From Candidatus Culexmicrobium profundum (GTDB taxonomy: Archaea > Thermoproteota > Methanomethylicia > Culexarchaeales > Culexmicrobiaceae), in the NCBI GenBank assembly GCA_025061245.1, contig JANZKD010000050.1:1-10914 (forward strand): DNA of 10,914 nucleotides, in the 5' to 3' direction. The notes under the pieces are model-generated. The model searched no databases. It saw only the letters and a program-made list of their open reading frames with translations, and was not told the DNA's origin. The translations under genes and the position numbers were made by a program. Each line of letters begins with the position of its first letter. The first letter of the stretch is position 1. Shown here in pieces: positions 7,657 through 10,914 of the stretch.

Positions 7657-7703
7657 AAAACAAAAAACTAACAAGACAGAGCACGGGTAACAAAACTGAG
7701 AAG

Positions 7704-7738
7704 TAATTTAAAAATTTCAAGAAAAATGGATAAAAAAG
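7704..7738 (+). promoter_or_regulatory. Promoter region of tRNA-Glu
   Basis: Two candidate TATA elements precede the tRNA: TAATTTAAAAATTT at 7704-7717 and GGATAAAAAAG at 7728-7738. The second is about 26 bases from the mature 5' end, the usual distance for a short tRNA leader; the first is the better A/T match. Which one is used cannot be told from sequence. Confidence 0.5.
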
Positions 7739-7757
7739 ACGAAAAAGAAAGTCACCA

Positions 7758-7832
7758 GCCCCCGTCGTCTAGTCCGGCCAAGGATACGGGCCTTTCGAGC
7801 CCGCGACCCGGGTTCGAATCCCGGCGGGGGCA
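7758..7832 (+). tRNA. tRNA-Glu (anticodon UUC)
   Basis: A complete cloverleaf. The acceptor stem GCCCCCG (7758-7764) pairs with CGGGGGC (7825-7831), leaving A7832 as the discriminator. The anticodon stem CGGGC/GCCCG (7787-7791, 7799-7803) encloses loop CTTTCGA, so the anticodon is TTC (7794-7796). The T arm is CCGGG-TTCGAAT-CCCGG (7808-7824). There is no intron and no encoded CCA. The stems are G+C-rich against A+T-rich surroundings, as expected in a thermophile. It is transcribed away from the TGT-like fusion gene. Confidence 0.97.
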
Positions 7833-7845
7833 CTATTTAATTAAA

Positions 7846-7875
7846 TTTGATTTTTCTTTGTTTGTTTAATTTTTT
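7846..7875 (+). terminator. Oligo-T termination region of tRNA-Glu
   Basis: Starting about 14 bases after the tRNA there are repeated T runs (TTTTT at 7851, then three TTT groups, TTTTTT at 7870). Archaeal RNA polymerase terminates on such tracts without a hairpin. Between here and 7964 I see no gene or RNA. Confidence 0.6.
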
Positions 7876-7964
7876 GTGAATGTTTTAGTTGATTTTTTAT
7901 GATTGTGAGGTGAGGGTTTTCATGGCTTTATGTGTATGATTTTGATGTTGGTAGAAGTGGGAGT

Positions 7965-7974
7965 TATTTAAATA
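7965..7974 (+). promoter_or_regulatory. TATA box of the small frameshifted gene
   Basis: TATTTAAATA, centred 27 bases before ATG 7997. The distance leaves no room for a leader, so the transcript would be leaderless, which agrees with the lack of a Shine-Dalgarno site. A textbook archaeal promoter suggests the gene was recently functional. Confidence 0.65.
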
Positions 7975-7996
7975 TAGAGTTTTGGGTAATTGGATT

Positions 7997-8274
7997 ATGG
8001 GTAGGGTGGTTATGAGGAAGAAGGAGTTGAAGAAGCTTATTGATGAGGTTTTTAAGTTTTATGGTAGGCGTGCTCTTATTGAGGATGATTTTTATGGGTT
8101 TTTCTTGAAAGGGGTTTTAGTAAGAATGAAATTGAGGATTTGTGGATAGATGCTTTAGCTGAAGATTTGATTGGAGTGGGTGTCACGCCGATATTAGATC
8201 CTGAGAATCCATATAAGATAGTTGGAAAGAAATTTGTTTTTGAACTTAAAGAAGAGATGGTTAAAATTATTTAG
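7997..8274 (+). pseudogene. Small hypothetical gene, frameshifted at a T run
   Basis: From ATG 7997 the frame reads MGRVVMRKKELKKL and on to DDFYGFF, then runs out of phase to an early TAG. From about 8103 another frame continues as LERGFSKNEIEDLW and then ILDPENPYKIVGKKFVFE, to TAG 8272-8274. Adding one T to the TTTTT run at 8099-8103 joins the halves cleanly into about 92 residues, with a basic N-terminal helix and an acidic middle. It may be a true mutation, a homopolymer sequencing error, or a slippery site used for frameshifting. The good leaderless promoter argues against old decay. The protein family is not recognised. Codon use is strongly G+T-rich in the first half. Confidence 0.6.
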
Positions 8275-8416
8275 AATTTCTATAAGAATTTAAAAGTTCA
8301 GAAGCTATTTTTTCTATTTGGGACTTTTCTTTTGCGTTTATCTTTTTGTTTCTGAACATTTTATAGATGGTGTAGTTCACTTTTAGGAGGTGAGCTTTCC
8401 AGGTTCCATCCAGCAT
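8267..8416 (-). CDS. Possible small hypothetical protein (49 aa)
   Basis: From ATG 8416 the frame reads MLDGTWKAHLLKVNYTIYKM and ends lysine-rich, SELLNSYRNSK, before TAA 8267-8269. The composition is convincingly protein-like, with a basic helical tail. The frame stays open a little upstream (LIDLLCNEYG) to an in-frame TAA, so it could also be the end of a decayed longer gene. A TATA-like AACTTATAG lies about 28 bases before the ATG, allowing a leaderless transcript. Its last bases overlap the end of the frameshifted gene on the other strand. No family recognised. Confidence 0.35.
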   Translation of the reverse strand: MLDGTWKAHLLKVNYTIYKMFRNKKINAKEKSQIEKIASELLNSYRNSK

Positions 8417-8442
8417 CCCATATTCATTACATAATAAGTCTA

Positions 8443-8472
8443 TAAGTTTTAGGTTTTACGTCTTAAAACTTA
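8443..8472. repeat. Inverted repeat with 9-bp arms
   Basis: TAAGTTTTA (8443-8451) and TAAAACTTA (8464-8472) are perfect inverted copies separated by 12 bases. They lie just upstream of the minus-strand small ORF and overlap its candidate TATA region. The repeat could be an operator or a weak stem-loop; A+T-rich DNA makes chance possible. Confidence 0.4.
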
Positions 8473-8509
8473 GGAAAGAATTATTCAACCAGATTCACTT
8501 ACAATAAAT

Positions 8510-8605
8510 ATGTACAAGTTTTATGGAAATGATAATGCACAGAATTTATGGATTTATTTAATAAACTACTTGATTGAAAAAATAAGGAAACTTGTTATGA
8601 AGTAA
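8510..8605 (+). pseudogene. Possible gene remnant, 31 codons
   Basis: From ATG 8510 the frame reads MYKFYGNDNAQNLWIYLINY and ends IEKIRKLVMK before TAA 8603-8605. It is open back to a TAG at 8471-8473, with protein-like residues (QPDSLTIN) before the ATG. It looks like the tail of a lost gene, perhaps a helical domain, but it is too short to assign. With the neighbouring minus-strand ORF it suggests that 8275-8610 is a graveyard of small fragments. Chance is a real alternative. Confidence 0.22.
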
Positions 8606-8620
8606 ATTTAATATTTTGGG

Positions 8621-8632
8621 TTTATAATATAA
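8621..8632 (+). promoter_or_regulatory. TATA box of the ABC exporter operon
   Basis: TTTATAATATAA preceded by GGG. With the usual 25-base spacing, transcription would start near 8650, giving a leader of about 30 bases that carries the ribosome site. Confidence 0.55.
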
Positions 8633-8654
8633 AAATAATTTGAGGAATTATTTT
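8632..8654 (+). promoter_or_regulatory. Palindrome, candidate operator of the ABC operon
   Basis: AAAATAATT (8632-8640) and AATTATTTT (8646-8654) are perfect 9-bp inverted copies around TGAGG. The palindrome lies between the TATA box and the predicted start of transcription, where a bound repressor would block the polymerase. A+T-rich palindromes of this size are typical targets of archaeal winged-helix regulators. No regulator gene is in the window, so the role is inferred. Confidence 0.4.
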
Positions 8655-8667
8655 AAACTTATTATCT

Positions 8668-8674
8668 GGAGGAG
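8668..8674 (+). promoter_or_regulatory. Ribosome binding site of the ABC ATPase
   Basis: GGAGGAG, seven bases before TTG 8682. It is a near-perfect Shine-Dalgarno site and decides in favour of the TTG start. Confidence 0.75.
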
Positions 8675-8681
8675 TTAGACT

Positions 8682-9725
8682 TTGAGTTTTATTGTTGAGA
8701 CTATTGATCTTTCGAGGACTTTTATTAGATATGAGTATGAAGGGTCGGCTAGTGTTGGTTTGGATCAGAGTAATAATCCTGGTGGTGTATTTTTATATCT
8801 TTTTCAGAAGCTTTTTAAAACGAAGAAAAGGGTGATTTATGCTTTAAGAAATGTTAGTACTAGAGTTAGGAAGGGAGAAGTTGTTGGGCTTCTTGGTCCT
8901 AATGGTTCTGGTAAATCTACTTATTTGAGGATTGTTGCAGGGCTTTTGGCACCATCTTCTGGTAGAGTTTTGATTGATGGTTTTGATATTCAGGAGATTG
9001 ATTGTTGGAAGTATGTTAATTATATTATGGGTCCTATTTTGGGTGGTGTTTGGCTTGATTCCCGTATGAGTGTTTACGAGGCTTTGGAAGTTTATTGTAA
9101 AATTTTTAATCTTCCCCATAGTAGAATAGACTTTGCATTGGAAGTTTCTGGACTTTCAGATTTAAGGAATGTTAAAATCTATAATTTATCAATTGGAAAT
9201 GTGGCTAGATTAGTTCTGGCTGAAGGCCTTTTGAAGGAGGCGCCAATATATTTGATGGATGAGGTTTTTGCAGGCATCTCGCTTGATGAGAGAGTTAAAA
9301 TGTATAGGTACATCAAGCAAATCGCTAAGGAGGGAGAAGCAACATTCATTATTGCCACTAATAATGTTTGGGAGGCGCAAAAACTATGCGATTACGTCTA
9401 CTTCCTTGATAAAGGTGAAATCATTTCAGAGGGACGAGTGGAAGACTTATTATTAAAGTATACTAGGAAGTTAACCATTAAAATAGATTTAATTAAAAGA
9501 GCTGATTTAGAGAAGATAATTAATGAACAGCTTGGAAGCTATAACTTATATTTAAATGAGCACCCAGACAGAATTAGAGCTGTCTTATTTGTAGAAGATT
9601 TAAGTGAAGAACTATTGCATAAGATTATCAATCTAAAGAGAAGCAATCTTCTAATATCCATAAATATTAGTCAACCAACATTAGAGGATATTTTCTTAGA
9701 GGTTGTGGAAAAGAATGAGAATTAA
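8682..9725 (+). CDS. ABC transporter ATP-binding protein (ABC-2 exporter type)
   Basis: The 347-residue ATPase of a two-component exporter, acting at the inner face of the membrane with the permease encoded next. Walker A is GPNGSGKST (72-80) and Walker B IYLMDE (189-194) with the catalytic Glu194. The C-terminus has PTLEDIFLEVV (332-342), typical of ABC-2 ATPases. Other sites are off consensus: the signature reads LSIGN (169-173) instead of LSGGQ, the H-loop His is Asn227 in ATNNVWEA, and the Q-loop region reads IMGPILGG with no Gln. A stretch of about 40 residues before the first strand of the core (to about 51) is longer than in the smallest members. The TTG start is fixed by GGAGGAG. The first third is G+T-rich, the remainder A-rich. 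The exported substrate cannot be told. Confidence 0.93.
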   Translation: MSFIVETIDLSRTFIRYEYEGSASVGLDQSNNPGGVFLYLFQKLFKTKKRVIYALRNVSTRVRKGEVVGLLGPNGSGKSTYLRIVAGLLAPSSGRVLIDGFDIQEIDCWKYVNYIMGPILGGVWLDSRMSVYEALEVYCKIFNLPHSRIDFALEVSGLSDLRNVKIYNLSIGNVARLVLAEGLLKEAPIYLMDEVFAGISLDERVKMYRYIKQIAKEGEATFIIATNNVWEAQKLCDYVYFLDKGEIISEGRVEDLLLKYTRKLTIKIDLIKRADLEKIINEQLGSYNLYLNEHPDRIRAVLFVEDLSEELLHKIINLKRSNLLISINISQPTLEDIFLEVVEKNEN

Positions 9726-10575
9726 CAAATTAATATTCATTATTAAAATGGCGCTAAAATATTACTACTTCAAGTTACTAATAAGATATTACTGGATACA
9801 ATGGATTCTACCCTTTGAATTCTTAAATCTCTTCTTCATGTTTCTTTCATGGTATTACTTTGGATTAGCTGCAGGTGCAAACCAATCAATATTTACAAAA
9901 TATGGTGGCTTCACAAACTTTCTACTTGTCGGCCTAATAGTTAATACTGTTCTCAAATCATCATTAAACTCATTCATTAACGCTACAAACTTTATGATTA
10001 AAGGGAAGGTGGGTGGAAAAACTGGTCAAGCAATGTCCTTTTATGATTATTGCATTATAATGGGGATACCAATATCTGCCCCAATTCTCGCCTGCATAGT
10101 TGACGAATATAGTGAAGGTTTAATTTTTGCATTCATCTACTTAATTATTGGATTGCTTTTTAACTTTACGTATCCAAGCAGTGGAATTTTAATTAGCTTA
10201 TTGGCAATAATTCTTGGGAGCTTAGCTCTAATAGGATTTAGCCTTATTGCTTCAGCCATCACCATTCACTTTAACACATGGCGTGGCGGAATAAACCCCC
10301 TAATATGGCTTCTAAACACTATTTCCACTGTTTTCTCAGGAGTATACTTCCCACTTGAAATAATACCAGAGAATCTTCGGGCAATCTCCTTAATTCTACC
10401 TCAAACATACACTATAAGAATTATCAGATACAGCGCTCTTGGAGAAAGCGCTCTCCAAAACGTAATATATGACTTGACAATCCTATTACTACTAATTTTA
10501 ATCTTACTGCCATTAGGTGCTATGCTATATTTAAGAGAACTAGGCAGTTTAAGAAAGCATCCTCCGATAATATAA
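9715..10575 (+). CDS. ABC-2 type transporter permease
   Basis: A 286-residue integral membrane protein from ATG 9715, with about six hydrophobic segments. Counted from that ATG they lie near 30-50, 65-85, 110-130 or 133-154, 157-184, 195-216 and 252-274. The segment FSGVYFPLEIIPENLRAIS before the last membrane region, followed by LPQTYTIR, is the hallmark of ABC-2 (DrrB/NodJ-type) permeases, which export drugs, lipids or polysaccharide. The ATG overlaps the end of the ATPase gene by 11 bases, so the two are translated together and their products probably form one transporter. GAGGT at 9699-9703 may serve as ribosome site; a TTG at 9703 is a less likely start. Unlike its neighbours, the + strand here is A+C-rich. 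Confidence 0.9.
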   Translation: MRINKLIFIIKMALKYYYFKLLIRYYWIQWILPFEFLNLFFMFLSWYYFGLAAGANQSIFTKYGGFTNFLLVGLIVNTVLKSSLNSFINATNFMIKGKVGGKTGQAMSFYDYCIIMGIPISAPILACIVDEYSEGLIFAFIYLIIGLLFNFTYPSSGILISLLAIILGSLALIGFSLIASAITIHFNTWRGGINPLIWLLNTISTVFSGVYFPLEIIPENLRAISLILPQTYTIRIIRYSALGESALQNVIYDLTILLLLILILLPLGAMLYLRELGSLRKHPPII

Positions 10576-10633
10576 AGTAAACATTAACTACTATTGTCAA
10601 TCTTCATGTGTAAGGTTATTTTACTAGAGTTAC

Positions 10634-10912
10634 TTATGTTATTTTGATCATTGGTGTGTATATTTTCTCATAGTTTTTTAATTTTTTCTTGTTGAGTAGG
10701 TGAATGTTTATTCTGTGGTCTTTGGTTAGGGTTTTGACTACTTCGTAGTACCATTGGAAGTTTATTTTTTCTGGTATTTCGGTTGATGTTATTAGTATGT
10801 CTAGGTCTGAGGATAGGGTGTGGGTTTTCTTGGCGTAGCTTCCAGTAATGTAGACTTCGCAGTCTTTGAATAATTCTTTTGCTTTTACGGCTATTTCCCT
10901 GGCTATGTTCAT
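10634..10912 (-). CDS. MNT-type nucleotidyltransferase (possibly partial at its 5' end)
   Basis: A 92-residue protein of the DNA polymerase beta-like nucleotidyltransferase superfamily. After an N-terminal helix and the strand VYITG comes GSYAKKTHTLSSDLDILI (24-41), the GSx(10)SDxD motif with metal-binding Asp36 and Asp38. The position usually filled by a third acid, in the strand INIHLL (68-73), shows Asn69 rather than Asp. Small proteins of this kind are often the antitoxin half of HEPN-MNT pairs and can AMPylate the HEPN toxin; a partner would have to lie beyond the right edge. ATG 10912 is only two bases from the window end, so the true start may be further out. It is convergent with the permease, with 58 bases between them. 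Confidence 0.78.
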   Translation of the reverse strand: MNIAREIAVKAKELFKDCEVYITGSYAKKTHTLSSDLDILITSTEIPEKINFQWYYEVVKTLTKDHRINIHLLNKKKLKNYEKIYTPMIKIT

Positions 10913-10914
10913 TG

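Noticed and set aside
7476..7658. 60-codon hydrophobic minus-strand ORF starting MLYMFF
   Set aside because: A shifted frame of the TGT-phosphoesterase gene start; the hydrophobicity comes from the T+G-rich strand.
6600..7680. Diversity-generating retroelement or targeted hypermutation as cause of the A+C-rich stretch
   Set aside because: There is no reverse transcriptase and no template/variable repeat pair; the bias spreads over whole genes in both strands.
7758..7832. tRNA-Glu as an integration (att) site of a mobile element
   Set aside because: No second copy of the tRNA 3' end (TTCGAATCCCGG) and no integrase gene is present in the window.
8297..8357. Inverted repeat GTTCAGAA...TTCTGAAC
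   Set aside because: Eight-base arms about 44 bases apart in A+T-rich DNA, inside a possible ORF; too weak to call a structure.
8844..9119. 91-codon minus-strand ORF opposite the ABC ATPase
   Set aside because: Antisense to the Walker A region; Asn/Thr-rich composition reflects the complement of G+T-rich coding DNA.

Overview
The window reads as chromosomal DNA from an archaeon, most likely a thermophilic member of the TACK lineages; that placement is an inference. In its favour are A+T-rich DNA (about one third G+C by eye), TATA boxes about 27 bases before start codons with no room for a leader, other genes with strong GGAGG ribosome sites, frequent TTG starts, an intronless tRNA-Glu gene without an encoded CCA, and an inteinated anaerobic ribonucleotide reductase (RNR). 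No ribosomal or other taxonomic marker is present, so the phylum is open.

Left part (1-5562). The 3' end of an unidentified + strand gene overlaps, tail to tail, a very long minus-strand gene. That gene encodes NrdD, the class III (glycyl radical) ribonucleotide reductase, split by two in-frame LAGLIDADG inteins of 453 and 523 residues. Both have the residues needed to splice, and both interrupt conserved active-site motifs. Directly upstream, two bases away, lies a small CPRC glutaredoxin-like protein. It is probably the electron donor of this NrdD. The activase NrdG is not in the window.

Middle (5563-7832). A minus-strand gene of about 600 codons joins three things: a cysteine-rich N-terminus, a domain resembling tRNA-guanine transglycosylase (TGT) with its zinc site kept but its nucleophile region altered, and a calcineurin-type metallophosphoesterase whose GNHD motif has become GCSD. 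It is transcribed divergently from a tRNA-Glu(UUC) gene. This fusion is the most unusual gene here and its function is unknown.

Right part (7833-10914). After the tRNA come a small leaderless gene broken by a one-base frameshift, a patch of about 400 bases with small or decayed reading frames on both strands, and a two-gene ABC-2 exporter operon (ATPase and six-helix permease, overlapping by 11 bases). The operon has its own TATA box, an A+T-rich palindrome that could be an operator, and a strong ribosome site. The ATPase has non-consensus Q-loop, signature and H-loop residues. A minus-strand MNT-type nucleotidyltransferase closes the window and may continue beyond it.

Strand composition is strikingly patchy: the + strand is extremely A+C-rich around 7000-7670, G+T-rich at about 7850-9100, A+C-rich again in the permease, and G+T-rich at the right end. 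No CRISPR array, transposase or rRNA was seen.
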